Source of the DNA: Deltaproteobacteria bacterium
GTDB lineage: Bacteria; Myxococcota_A; JAADFL01
Reading direction: 5' to 3'
DNA: 16,167 nt
Assembly (NCBI GenBank): GCA_013152945.1
Contig: JAADFL010000197.1
Span: forward strand, 1 to 16,167
Below, one piece after another: positions 1-7,909 of this stretch; position 1 is the first letter of the stretch, and every line of letters starts with the position of its first letter. A program made the translations under genes and the position numbers. The notes beneath the pieces were generated by a model. The model ran no database searches. It saw nothing but the letters and a program-made list of their open reading frames with translations, and was not told the origin of the DNA.

Positions 1-12
1 AATTCCCCAAAA

Positions 13-56
13 GCCCCAAAGGGGCGAAATAAAATAGCCTGGGGCAACGCCCCAGG
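13..56. repeat. Two adjacent GC-rich hairpins (REP/BIME-like)
   Basis: GCCCC (13-17) pairs with GGGGC (21-25) across an AAA loop. CCTGGGGC (38-45) pairs perfectly with GCCCCAGG (49-56) across an AAC loop. AATTCC at 1-6 is also inverted as GGAATT at 55-60, so the pair is framed by an outer inverted repeat. Read on the minus strand, the 8-bp stem is followed by CTATTTTATTT, so it could serve as a minus-strand terminator. The paired short palindromes also resemble intergenic palindromic repeat units. Which role applies cannot be told from one copy. Confidence 0.5.
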
Positions 57-102
57 AATTGTTGCGAACAGCCTGAATCCGAATGGGACGAATCCCCTTC
101 CT

Positions 103-147
103 ACTGACATATTCATTCGGCAGTACCACTGACATTTTAATTCGGCT
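103..147. mobile_element. Possible IS21-type insertion-sequence end
   Basis: Two direct repeats, ACTGACATATTCATTCGGCA (103-122) and ACTGACATTTTAATTCGGCT (128-147), lie 25 bp apart and match at 17 of 20 positions. Multiple short direct repeats just inside each terminus are typical of IS21-family elements, where they bind the IstA transposase. The wording (TGACA followed by ATTCGG) resembles ends I associate with that family, but this is from memory, not a search. No transposase gene is in the window. The element would lie to the left, or this is an orphan end. No target-site duplication can be assessed. Confidence 0.4.
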
Positions 148-415
148 ACCACAAAAGCTTTTTACAGCTTGCTTTCTCCTTGTAGCACTGTTAAATTTTT
201 ATGTGTTACCGGTTATTTGGGAGCGAGCCGGATTGAAATATGTGTTTGATTAATTCAACGCCTGACTCAACGTCGCCGGAGGCATGCAGCCGTTATCTTC
301 TAAAGGTTGTATTGTCGTCCCCGGTCCTGTCCTTCGGGTGCAGGAGTGCCGCAGCGAAATCAACAATGAGTAATCTTGTAGAGCCGTTGCCTGTAATATT
401 CGTCGAATCAGAACG

Positions 416-421
416 AGGAGG
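416..421 (+). promoter_or_regulatory. Ribosome binding site deciding the start at 428
   Basis: AGGAGG ends one base before an ATG at 422, which is too close for initiation. It sits 6 nt before the in-frame ATG at 428, which is ideal, so 428 is the preferred start. Confidence 0.7.
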
Positions 422-427
422 ATGGTA

Positions 428-1888
428 ATGCCACGTCATTTCCCCACTCTTACAGCAGTGCTGGTTGGACTGGTCATGGCCTTTTCCCTGCCATGCAGCA
501 CCATGGCAAAAACCCGGAAAATCAAGGTGATCACACATCTGAAAAAAATCAAGGTATATAAAGGTAAAAAACGGGGCACATATCTGGTCCTGCCAAGAGG
601 CCGGGCCTTGACCATAGATACTGTCGGCCCATGCTTGATCCAGGTGACCTTGCGCCGGCTTCTGAAGTCCACAACCAGGTCTAAACCTTTGAAGTTCAGG
701 TCTTTGCGGGATGAAAAATGGCGATACCAGGTAGAGCTGGGTGGCGCCAGGGATCGCAAGGCCAGAGTCAGGAAGCCCTGGACCGGAGTAAGCAAACCTG
801 GATGGGTTCAATTCGACGTGCCTGTGGGCAGGCATCGGTATACCTTTAGTGTTGAAAACGCGGATAGTGGAACAGCAATAAAGATAAGAACCACGCATAA
901 AAGAAAGTCACGCTTTTTGGCAAAGGAAATAGAATCGCCAAAAGAGCCGGCCAGGTCCGGATCGGGCCAAAACAGCAGCATTGAAATACCACCACTTGTT
1001 TCGCCAACAAGTAAGCAACCATCTCTGGGAATTGCAACTACCAAAAAGCCGGAGGACAACAATCCGCCTAAAGAGGCATCACGATCCACGGTTGTCCCGG
1101 CAGGCACATTGTCACCGGGTAATAAAAAGAATGGTGACGAGGTGATAATGGCTTACGATGAAACCAATCAACAAAAAGGAAACAAGGCCGGCAAAGCCGC
1201 AGCATCCGGGTTGCCTGAAAAGGGTGCCCTTGAAAAGGCCCGGACAAGGCCGTGGCTTGGAGTAGGCCTGGTCGTATCCTTAATGGTAAGTTCGGGCAAG
1301 CCTTCGGATACTTCACTAGCCGGCGGCAAAACTACACCGAGCGGAAATACCGGCCTGGCATTTCCGGTGCTGCTGGATATCAAGGGGTACATTCCCGCAT
1401 GGAAGCCGTACCTCGACATTGTACCAGGGCTGGAGATAGGATGGTTCAGGTTGCAGGGAAGCGGCAAGTCCGACCTTCCCAACGACCCGGATTTCTCGAG
1501 CTATAATTACTCGTGGCACATCGACAACCTTCCTGTTTTCGTAGGCATTGCAGGTTCAGTCACACCGGTAATTGCTGTTCCGCTTCACATTTCCTTGGGA
1601 ACCGGCTTTGCTGCGAATTATTGCTGGGCCCAGACAACGTACAAACGCAAGGGCTTGTTTGCAGTCACCAATGCTGTACAGAAAGATTGGGCGCTCGGAT
1701 GGTACATCGGCCTCGAGCTTGCATATACCTTGGGTCCGGGCCGTTTGAAATTGGAATATAGATATTCGAGCGCACGAACTGATTTGAAGTTCAAGGATAT
1801 CTACAATAATGCGTACAACTCGGACCTGGGTGACCTGGAAGGAAGCAACATAATGCTCGGTTACCGCTTGGATTTGCCTTTCTGGTAG
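428..1888 (+). CDS. Exported protein with C-terminal outer-membrane beta-barrel
   Basis: A 486-residue exported protein of unknown specific role, probably in the outer membrane. Residues 1-27 form a signal peptide (basic start, hydrophobic core, cleavage after STMA). Residues about 28-150 form a very basic, beta-rich domain with many Lys/Arg pairs. Residues about 155-270 are a low-complexity Pro/Ser/Lys/Gly linker. Residues about 274-486 read as alternating amphipathic strands (WLGVGLVVS, LKLEYRYSS, IMLGYRLDLPFW) ending in an aromatic residue, the usual signal for barrel assembly. The barrel is about 210 residues, similar to 8-stranded OmpA-like porin-fold proteins. The N-terminal domain was not recognised. 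The Ig-like lipoprotein gene follows after 57 bp and may be co-transcribed. That the gene is real is nearly certain; the barrel call is inferred from pattern. Confidence 0.82.
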   Translation: MPRHFPTLTAVLVGLVMAFSLPCSTMAKTRKIKVITHLKKIKVYKGKKRGTYLVLPRGRALTIDTVGPCLIQVTLRRLLKSTTRSKPLKFRSLRDEKWRYQVELGGARDRKARVRKPWTGVSKPGWVQFDVPVGRHRYTFSVENADSGTAIKIRTTHKRKSRFLAKEIESPKEPARSGSGQNSSIEIPPLVSPTSKQPSLGIATTKKPEDNNPPKEASRSTVVPAGTLSPGNKKNGDEVIMAYDETNQQKGNKAGKAAASGLPEKGALEKARTRPWLGVGLVVSLMVSSGKPSDTSLAGGKTTPSGNTGLAFPVLLDIKGYIPAWKPYLDIVPGLEIGWFRLQGSGKSDLPNDPDFSSYNYSWHIDNLPVFVGIAGSVTPVIAVPLHISLGTGFAANYCWAQTTYKRKGLFAVTNAVQKDWALGWYIGLELAYTLGPGRLKLEYRYSSARTDLKFKDIYNNAYNSDLGDLEGSNIMLGYRLDLPFW

Positions 1889-1945
1889 GCCGGGGAGAAT
1901 TCTGGAGTGAGTCAAGTATGATCCGGAGTCGACAAGGAGGATAGG

Positions 1946-3154
1946 ATGCGTAATACAAGGACCCTCTCTGTAATTATCGTACCGCTCTTGGCTGCGTTTG
2001 GCGTGAGCTGTACAGACCAGCCATTTACAGTGGATGTACCCATAAGGGTGGTATCGATTTCCCCATCAGGTGAAGGAGCGCCCAGGGACACGTCCATCGA
2101 CGTGACATTTAGTGAAGACGTGGTGGAGTCCACGGTCACGAATACAAATAACCTGTTCCTCGGGAAAATCGATGACCAGGGCAATGTGGTGAAGGTCAAA
2201 GGAACGATCACTTATGATCCCGAAAAGTTCGTAGCAAGCTTCAAGCCGGACGAGCTGCTGGACTACTCGGCTCTTTACCAAGTCACCATTAATACATGGG
2301 TGCACAGGAAACGTGATAACGGCCCATTGCCGGTCATTGTAACCGGCACATTTCGAGCCATTGATCCGCCTCCCTTGCAAGTAGTGTCGACCTCACCGGA
2401 GAATGGCGCAACAGGTGTTTCGCGAACAGCACCATTTGTGGTCACCTTCAGCGAGGGAGTGAAACAGGCCCAGATAGACACGGACGGTGACGGTGACTGG
2501 GACCAGGACGACCGGGACAATGGAAGCATGTTCTTGGTAACGGACGCTGATACGGGCCAGCCTATAGATGGAAGCATCAGCTTTACTGTTTCAGAAGACT
2601 TGGATCCAAACGACCCTGACATCACAGGCGATGACACGGTCCTGACCTTTATGCCCACCTCGCAGGACTTTCAGCGCTGGGCGTATTCACAGCTCGTGAA
2701 GGTTACACTGAAAGCGGCACTGGAGAGTGATCGTGCAACCTCACGCGGAGGGCAGTTGGGTGCAGACGTGACGGTCCAGTTCCGAGCAGAAGACCCGCCT
2801 GCAATCAAGCTGGTGCAGGCCTCGCCGGGTGACGGAGCCACAGACGTACCGCGGGACATGGCGCTTGCGCTGACCTTCAGCGAGGGAGTCAGGCAGGCCC
2901 AGATAGACACGGACGGTGACGGTGACTGGGACCAGGACGACCGGGACAATGGAAGCATGTTCTTGGTAACAGACGCTGATACGGGCCAACCGATAGATGG
3001 AAGCATCAGCTTTGCGGCAGCGCAGGATCTCGATCCGGCTGATCCTGACATCACAGGCGATGACACGGTCCTGACCTTTATGCCCACCTCGCAGGACTTT
3101 CAGCGCTGGGCGTATTCACAGCTTGTGAAGGTTACAAGCGGCACTGGAGAGTGA
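1946..3154 (+). CDS. Giant Ig-like repeat lipoprotein, N-terminal part (frameshifted)
   Basis: This is the N-terminal 402 residues of a protein whose frame is broken near 3135. AAGGAGG lies 5 nt before the ATG. Residues 1-22 form a lipoprotein-type signal with Cys22 after FGVS. Gly at -3 makes the lipobox non-canonical, so signal peptidase I cleavage is possible. Three Ig-like modules of the bacterial Big_5 type follow, beginning near 2047, 2381 and 2810. Each opens with a SPxxGAxxV motif and then a strand ending in TFSE. Modules 2 and 3 carry an acidic loop, DTDGDGDWDQDD, resembling EF-hand or thrombospondin type-3 calcium loops. The last residues, SGTGE, are out of frame relative to the family repeat. 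Likely an outer-membrane-anchored surface stalk or adhesin; no ligand can be named. Confidence 0.85.
   Translation: MRNTRTLSVIIVPLLAAFGVSCTDQPFTVDVPIRVVSISPSGEGAPRDTSIDVTFSEDVVESTVTNTNNLFLGKIDDQGNVVKVKGTITYDPEKFVASFKPDELLDYSALYQVTINTWVHRKRDNGPLPVIVTGTFRAIDPPPLQVVSTSPENGATGVSRTAPFVVTFSEGVKQAQIDTDGDGDWDQDDRDNGSMFLVTDADTGQPIDGSISFTVSEDLDPNDPDITGDDTVLTFMPTSQDFQRWAYSQLVKVTLKAALESDRATSRGGQLGADVTVQFRAEDPPAIKLVQASPGDGATDVPRDMALALTFSEGVRQAQIDTDGDGDWDQDDRDNGSMFLVTDADTGQPIDGSISFAAAQDLDPADPDITGDDTVLTFMPTSQDFQRWAYSQLVKVTSGTGE
2444..2793 (+). repeat. Near-identical internal repeat, copy A
   Basis: A 350-bp block within the Ig-like gene is repeated with a 429-bp period (143 codons) at 2873-3217. Long runs are identical at the DNA level, including silent positions, for example from ACGGTCCTGACC to GGGCGTATTC. 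Differences cluster near GAAACAGG/AGGCAGG and in a 30-bp patch around 2585-2615. Such identity suggests recent duplication or ongoing gene conversion. Confidence 0.9.
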
Positions 3155-3217
3155 TCGTGCAACCTCACGCGGAGGGCAGTTGGGTACAGACGTGACGGTC
3201 CAGTTCCGAGCAGAAGA
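2873..3217 (+). repeat. Near-identical internal repeat, copy B (carries the deletion)
   Basis: Second copy of the block at 2444-2793, 345 bp long because of the 5-nt deletion near 3135. The 79 bp between the copies (2794-2872) are not repeated closely. They encode the first strand of the next Ig-like module, so the duplication unit is one whole module of about 143 residues. Confidence 0.9.
3134..3139 (+). other. Frameshift site: 5-nt deletion relative to the sister repeat
   Basis: The upstream repeat copy reads GGTTACACTGAAAGCGGC (from about 2701), whereas this copy reads GGTTACAAGCGGC. Five bases (CTGAA or, equivalently, ACTGA) are missing. The frame runs into a TGA at 3152-3154. In the alternative frame the protein homology continues without a break (ALESDRATSRGGQLGTDV), identical in pattern to the first copy. 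This is either a genuine inactivating mutation or a sequencing or assembly error at a repeat. Confidence 0.85.
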
Positions 3218-6200
3218 TCCTCCACCTTTACTCGTGACCGACAGATCGCCCGGAACAAGTCAGACAATGGTTCCCCGTGATGCCACAATAGACGTGTACT
3301 TCAGTGAAGGCGTGAAGCGCTCCAGCGTGGTCCTTGGCTCCTCTTTCATCGTACGTGACATGGACACATTGGCGGATATTCCCGGAGTCATATCCTGGAA
3401 CGATCCGGTCGACTTGGATCCAACCGATCCGGACATGACAGGCGATGACGACCACCTCACATTTACTCCCAATAATCTCTTGGGATACTCGCAGCGTGTG
3501 GAAGTAATCATGGCGCCATCCGGGGCGGATATTGAAAGCGACCGTGCCACTTCACGCGGCGGACAAGTAAAATCACCAGGACCAGTGTGGAACTTCAGGG
3601 TACAAGATCCGCCACAATTGACAGTTGTATCGGCATCACCATCCAATGGCGCGGTCGGTGTTGCAACAGATGCTCAGATTTCTTTCAGCTTCAGCGAGGG
3701 AGTGGACCAGTCCACCCTTGACGTCAACGGTGATGGAACAATAGATGCAGCCGATGCTGCAGGCATTGAAATTAGTGATATAACGGCAGGCACGAGCATT
3801 ACCGGGGCAATTGCCTGGAACGCTCCGGACCCGCCTGCAGGTGCGGATCTAATCGGCACGGACACGACGTTTACCATTACGCCGTCAGCACCGTTTGTCT
3901 ATTCTCACCGGATAAGGGTGACACTCAAGGCTGCCATTTCCAGTGACCGCGCAACGTCGTTCGGCGGCACCCTGGGCTCTGATTACTCGTACACCTTCAC
4001 CGTAACCGACTTGCCGCCCCTTACAGTGCTCGCAACTTCGCCTTCAGGCGGTGGAATAAACATAGACGTGACCCAGAACATCCAGATCGTATTTGACCGG
4101 GATTTCGACATGGGTACAGTTACGGCCAACCCGGGCGCTTCAGGCGAGATATCGAATTCGGCTTACATAAATCCCGGCCTTGCAAGCGATTTCGCCAATG
4201 CCTTACCTGCAACGTACACCGAGCCTGTTGCAGGCAAGCTGGTTATCGATCCTGACAGCAGCCTGGAATTCGATACTGATTACACCGTAACACTGACAAC
4301 CGCCATCTGTGAGCCCAAGGATCCTGCGAGCGCAGGCGGATGCCTTACAAAAGACGTTAACTTCAGCTTCCATACATCTCCTGTGCCAAAGCTCAGGGTA
4401 ACTGCAACCGATCCCGGTGATGGAGCAGTGAACATCAGCTTATCTCCGACGATCAAAGTGACCTTCAACAACGACATCAACTCGTTCACCCTGAACAACG
4501 AGCCGGGAGGCGGAGGCGATGGTAATCTGCCCAACATCTTCATCAATCCCGGCCAGACGACCAACTTTACAGGTGCCATTCCAACGACAATGATAGGGTA
4601 CGATGCTGCGACGCGTACTGCAAGTTTTCAGCCCAGCGCACCACTTGCAAAGAATACGGTTTATACGGTGACGGTCACCATGGATGTGCAGGACATATTC
4701 GGTGGGACCTTGACCTCTCCTTATTCTTTCACCTTCAGGACCCGACTCTCCGCCCTGATTGCATCGATCAGTCCCAGTGACGGGAATACGGACGTCAGCA
4801 TCTACACGGCGGTGCGTGTAACCTTCACGGAAGCAATGGACAAGGACACCATAAACAATGGAACTTTTTACCTTCTTTTCAAAGACCGATTCGGGCAATT
4901 GACACCTGTACCTGCAACGATAAGCTTCGAATCCGGTGATACCGTGGCTGTACTCACGCCCAACTGGGCGATATCCAACTGTGCAGAGTCCACGCGACCC
5001 CTGGAATATAATCAGACCTATGTTCTCCACTTGGAGCCGAGCATTGCAACCAATTCCGGCCAGCGTTTGGGCGACATACCTCCGGTAACATTAAAAACCG
5101 GGCTCCCGCCTGGTATATCAGCAATCAGGAGCGAGGGTTCGATCATCGAATTGTCCATTGATGACCGAAATCCATTGGACAATGCAACAGAGACCCCTGT
5201 GAATTCGACGTTCATTGTCGAATTCGATAAAGACATGGAAGTAGGGGGAGGCGCACATGCAATCGACAACCCGGCCAATTTCGAGCTATGGAACACCATG
5301 AACACAATAGATACTTCGGACGATGTACAAGTCAACCTATCCGTTACGACCAGGGGAAACCGTACAGCCGTTGTATATTTGTCGAACGTGTTAGCGAATG
5401 ACACGGATTACCGTTTCATTGTACAAGGCCGTGATAGTTCGGACAACCAGGAGATCCACGATTCAGCAGGCAGGTTCCTGGAAGGGAACACGGAAGTAAA
5501 ATTCCGGACCAGTCCGGGATTCACTGCAAGCCTGTCACCGCCCCATGGCGAAAATACCCGCTCGACTGCAATGACACCGGTTGTTTTCACCAGGCCTCTT
5601 TATTTTCCATCCATAAACGATGAAGCAATATATGCAGTCGACAATACCCAAGGCAGGCGGTTGACCGGAATACTTGCTCTTTCCACGGCCGACAGGTCGA
5701 GTGTTGCCTATATCCCGGTACCTGCCTACATTCCCAATAACGATGTAACCGTGTTCGTGACGACCGGGGTCAAGGACTTTCTGGGTAATCCTCTTCCTGC
5801 AGGAAAGAGCGTGAACTACCCGGATATCAACAGCGCCCCTGCCACAAACGCCCGGGTGCCGGATTCCGTCGTATCGGTCACACCAGGTTCGGGCTCGGTG
5901 GCGGGAGATGCAACCATCACCATAAACTTCCAGACCGGCAGCAACTTGCGGGACCGTATGCTCCCGGTTTCGATAAACAGTTCGACCGTGTATCTGACCG
6001 ATGTCAACGGCTGTCACGGGCCGGCCGGGGGTCACCTACAATGGAAGAAAAAGTTCAACATCGGCCCGGCCTTTGGCACAGACAGCGTGGATATCCAAAG
6101 TACGGTCTTCTTCCGTAATGGTTGCAACTACGATCTGACGATCGTTCAGAGTCAATTCGCCAATATTTACACCATCGGCAATACGTTGGGAGATGTAACG

Positions 6201-7280
6201 CGTACATATACCGGCGAAGGAGTTGCTCCCACCACGGCTGCAAACCAGGTTACAGGCGACAGGCTGGCGGGCCAAGACCTGGCTCTGGACGGGGCCAGCG
6301 ATGTAGTGACGACTACGGACATCAGGGTTACATTCAGCGAGCGTATGGACCTTTCGAGTGCCGATACCGCCACTTTCGTCCTCTATCCCACAGGAGGGGA
6401 CCCGGTTACTGAGTTTATCCCAGGGGCGTACCGTGAGGAGGGGAACGCAATCATCTTTGATCCGGGCGTAACCTTGAAAGGGGGACAAAGTTACGACGTG
6501 TTGCTGACTTCCGGCCTCACGGACACTGCCGGCAACGGCCTTGCAGGCACACCAATGACGATTACCTTTACGGCCGAGACCGAACGGCCTTCCCTTGTCG
6601 CAATTACGCCGGCTGACGGCACGCCCAATGTGAGCGTGGACACGACCATCGAGGCCGATTTCAGTGAACCCATGGATCCTGCCACGATATTCAGTGGCAT
6701 GTTCAATCCTCCGGCAATAGGCTCATGGATAGTAGGCTACCTTGACCAATGCACCAATACAAGGCTGACTTACGGCTGCGTACGCCTCTCTGGTGACCGG
6801 ACAAAGGCATTCTTCGATCCTGTCGAGCCATGGCAACTGGTGGGAGAAACACAATACGGCATGGACCTGGATGAAACCATTGTTGCCGACCTGGGCGGAA
6901 ACCTGCTCGACAAGTCTATCGGAGTAGGAACGCCGATAGCCTTTCAAACCGCGAGCGGACAGCCTGTTGTTTCGTGTACCTCTCCTGCACAAGGTGACGT
7001 AGGTGTGCCCATAGGTACGGTTGTGGATGTTTACTTCAATGAGCCGGTTGACAAGGGCTCTTTCGAAAATGCCTTCCTGATGTTCCGTGTAAGTGACGGT
7101 TTGGACATCGGCGGAAATGTCACGGCGCCAAATGGTGACCCGGGAATCTTGATGCGTTTTACCCCGGACAGCTCGCTGGACAATGGCACCGAGTACGGGT
7201 TCATAGTCAACACCAATGTCCAGGATTCCGACGGTAACCCGTTGCTCACCGAGTACAGGGCCAGGTTCACAACTCCATAA
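3180..7280 (+). CDS. Giant Ig-like repeat lipoprotein, C-terminal part (frameshifted)
   Basis: Continuation of the preceding gene in another frame. The reading homologous to the first part actually resumes at about 3135, and the TTG at 3180 is only the first usable start codon (GGAGG happens to lie 4 nt upstream). This part alone has no signal peptide, so it could not be exported. It carries about eleven further Ig-like modules starting near 3235, 3627, 4027, 4399, 4758, 5136, 5520, 5872, 6300, 6595 and 6965. Most show a SP/TP-x-x-G opening and a VxFSE or VTF strand; later modules are more diverged. Module 5 has a dockerin-like acidic loop DVNGDGTIDAADA (about 3720-3758). The protein ends in an Ig strand (RARFTTP) with no visible anchor or catalytic domain. 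Restoring 5 nt near 3135 gives one protein of about 1779 residues. Confidence 0.85.
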   Translation: MGTDVTVQFRAEDPPPLLVTDRSPGTSQTMVPRDATIDVYFSEGVKRSSVVLGSSFIVRDMDTLADIPGVISWNDPVDLDPTDPDMTGDDDHLTFTPNNLLGYSQRVEVIMAPSGADIESDRATSRGGQVKSPGPVWNFRVQDPPQLTVVSASPSNGAVGVATDAQISFSFSEGVDQSTLDVNGDGTIDAADAAGIEISDITAGTSITGAIAWNAPDPPAGADLIGTDTTFTITPSAPFVYSHRIRVTLKAAISSDRATSFGGTLGSDYSYTFTVTDLPPLTVLATSPSGGGINIDVTQNIQIVFDRDFDMGTVTANPGASGEISNSAYINPGLASDFANALPATYTEPVAGKLVIDPDSSLEFDTDYTVTLTTAICEPKDPASAGGCLTKDVNFSFHTSPVPKLRVTATDPGDGAVNISLSPTIKVTFNNDINSFTLNNEPGGGGDGNLPNIFINPGQTTNFTGAIPTTMIGYDAATRTASFQPSAPLAKNTVYTVTVTMDVQDIFGGTLTSPYSFTFRTRLSALIASISPSDGNTDVSIYTAVRVTFTEAMDKDTINNGTFYLLFKDRFGQLTPVPATISFESGDTVAVLTPNWAISNCAESTRPLEYNQTYVLHLEPSIATNSGQRLGDIPPVTLKTGLPPGISAIRSEGSIIELSIDDRNPLDNATETPVNSTFIVEFDKDMEVGGGAHAIDNPANFELWNTMNTIDTSDDVQVNLSVTTRGNRTAVVYLSNVLANDTDYRFIVQGRDSSDNQEIHDSAGRFLEGNTEVKFRTSPGFTASLSPPHGENTRSTAMTPVVFTRPLYFPSINDEAIYAVDNTQGRRLTGILALSTADRSSVAYIPVPAYIPNNDVTVFVTTGVKDFLGNPLPAGKSVNYPDINSAPATNARVPDSVVSVTPGSGSVAGDATITINFQTGSNLRDRMLPVSINSSTVYLTDVNGCHGPAGGHLQWKKKFNIGPAFGTDSVDIQSTVFFRNGCNYDLTIVQSQFANIYTIGNTLGDVTRTYTGEGVAPTTAANQVTGDRLAGQDLALDGASDVVTTTDIRVTFSERMDLSSADTATFVLYPTGGDPVTEFIPGAYREEGNAIIFDPGVTLKGGQSYDVLLTSGLTDTAGNGLAGTPMTITFTAETERPSLVAITPADGTPNVSVDTTIEADFSEPMDPATIFSGMFNPPAIGSWIVGYLDQCTNTRLTYGCVRLSGDRTKAFFDPVEPWQLVGETQYGMDLDETIVADLGGNLLDKSIGVGTPIAFQTASGQPVVSCTSPAQGDVGVPIGTVVDVYFNEPVDKGSFENAFLMFRVSDGLDIGGNVTAPNGDPGILMRFTPDSSLDNGTEYGFIVNTNVQDSDGNPLLTEYRARFTTP

Positions 7281-7385
7281 AGGGTAATCTTGCAGCGTAC
7301 ATCTTTTCCGTTTCCCTTTTCCCGGCCATGCTCTTATCTTGTCAAAGTATAGGGTTAGAACTGTTGCCGATGGATTCTACTCTGC

Positions 7386-7406
7386 AAAAGCTTAAAACAA
7401 GTTTTT
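7386..7406. terminator. Possible bidirectional terminator between convergent genes
   Basis: AAAAGCTT (7386-7393) and AAGTTTTT (7399-7406) can form an 8-bp stem with one G-U pair and a 5-nt loop. The plus-strand transcript ends this in a short T run. It lies between the Ig-like gene and the end of the PilZ gene and abuts the PilZ stop codon. The stem is AT-rich and weak, so the call is tentative. Confidence 0.35.
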
Positions 7407-7759
7407 CATCCAACCGGTTCTTGGTGCATCTCCACGAGGGACTTGAGCACTGCCCGGCTTTCCTGATCCAGATTCAGGAATTCTATTCCCATTCCTGCCG
7501 GCGCATTATTGCCCGGCTCCCTGGCCCAGGCGACTTTGGCCAGGCCCTCGAAAAGGCTGGAACCGTCGGGGAGTGTAAACTGTACGAAGATGATCGATCC
7601 TTGAGGCACCGGCTCGTCGGTCCTAATAAACATCCCGCCAAGTGAAACGTCTTCTGCGTACTCGGCAATCAATGCCTCCAGGCTTTCTCCCCTGTACTGT
7701 ATCAACAGAGTAAGAGGTCTTCGCGGAAACCTTCGTTTTTCACTGTCGCTTTCAGCCAT
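7406..7759 (-). CDS. PilZ-domain protein (TIGR02266-like)
   Basis: A 117-residue single-domain cytoplasmic protein predicted to bind cyclic di-GMP. The two PilZ signature motifs are present: the arginine cluster RRFPRR (residues 9-14, RxxxR) and D37-V-S39-L-G-G42 (the [DN]xSxxG motif). The pattern SLGGMFI, then VPQGSIIFVQFTLPDG, then GLAKVAWAR and GMGIEF closely follows the Myxococcus paralogous PilZ family TIGR02266, which uses the domain alone or fused to regulators. Length fits a stand-alone PilZ domain. GGGGG lies 5 nt before the ATG. There is no signal peptide. It converges on the surface-protein gene and is separated by 150 bp from the lipoprotein gene upstream, so it is probably its own transcript. 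PilZ proteins commonly switch motility or exopolysaccharide; the target here is unknown. Confidence 0.9.
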   Translation of the reverse strand: MAESDSEKRRFPRRPLTLLIQYRGESLEALIAEYAEDVSLGGMFIRTDEPVPQGSIIFVQFTLPDGSSLFEGLAKVAWAREPGNNAPAGMGIEFLNLDQESRAVLKSLVEMHQEPVG

Positions 7760-7798
7760 AATTCCCCCGTCCGGGTTATTAAGCCTTGTTGGTTATTC

Positions 7799-7828
7799 AT
7801 ATTAGACCATGGATGGATAAGGGGTCAA
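7799..7828 (-). promoter_or_regulatory. Candidate promoter of the PilZ gene
   Basis: On the minus strand TTGACC (complement of 7823-7828) is followed after 18 bp by TAATAT (complement of 7799-7804). This would give a leader of about 30 nt before the ATG at 7759. The -35 is strong and the -10 matches four of six consensus bases. Confidence 0.4.
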
Positions 7829-7909
7829 ATCTTGCCTGTAAATTACAAGACCACTTCAGAGAATTAAACCGGTAATGAAAGCAAGGATTCCATAGCGGGG
7901 TAAACTCCG

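Larger units (their letters stand above)
1..427. other. Gene-free left flank with repeats
   Basis: No convincing coding region is visible here. The stretch holds two GC-rich hairpins (13-56) and two 20-bp direct repeats (103-147), described separately. From about 150 to 415 there is a mixed AT-rich leader with no clear -35/-10 pair. It ends in the ribosome binding site of the first gene. A 62-codon open frame (240-428) lies here but has no family resemblance and no good ribosome binding site. The promoter of the first gene must lie here or upstream, but I could not pick it out. Confidence 0.6.

Noticed and set aside
240-428. 62-codon plus-strand open frame whose TAA overlaps the ATG at 428
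   Set aside because: The stop/start overlap looks like coupling, but the frame has no convincing ribosome binding site, no recognisable protein character and an unremarkable length for chance. The barrel gene has its own strong ribosome binding site.
2671-3087. Long minus-strand open frames inside the Ig-like gene
   Set aside because: They mirror the repeated modules on the opposite strand, lack ribosome binding sites and encode no recognisable protein; they are shadows of the real gene.
3120-3185. Programmed ribosomal frameshifting to join the two Ig-like frames
   Set aside because: There is no slippery run or downstream stem at the junction, and direct comparison with the sister repeat shows five missing bases rather than a shift-prone site.
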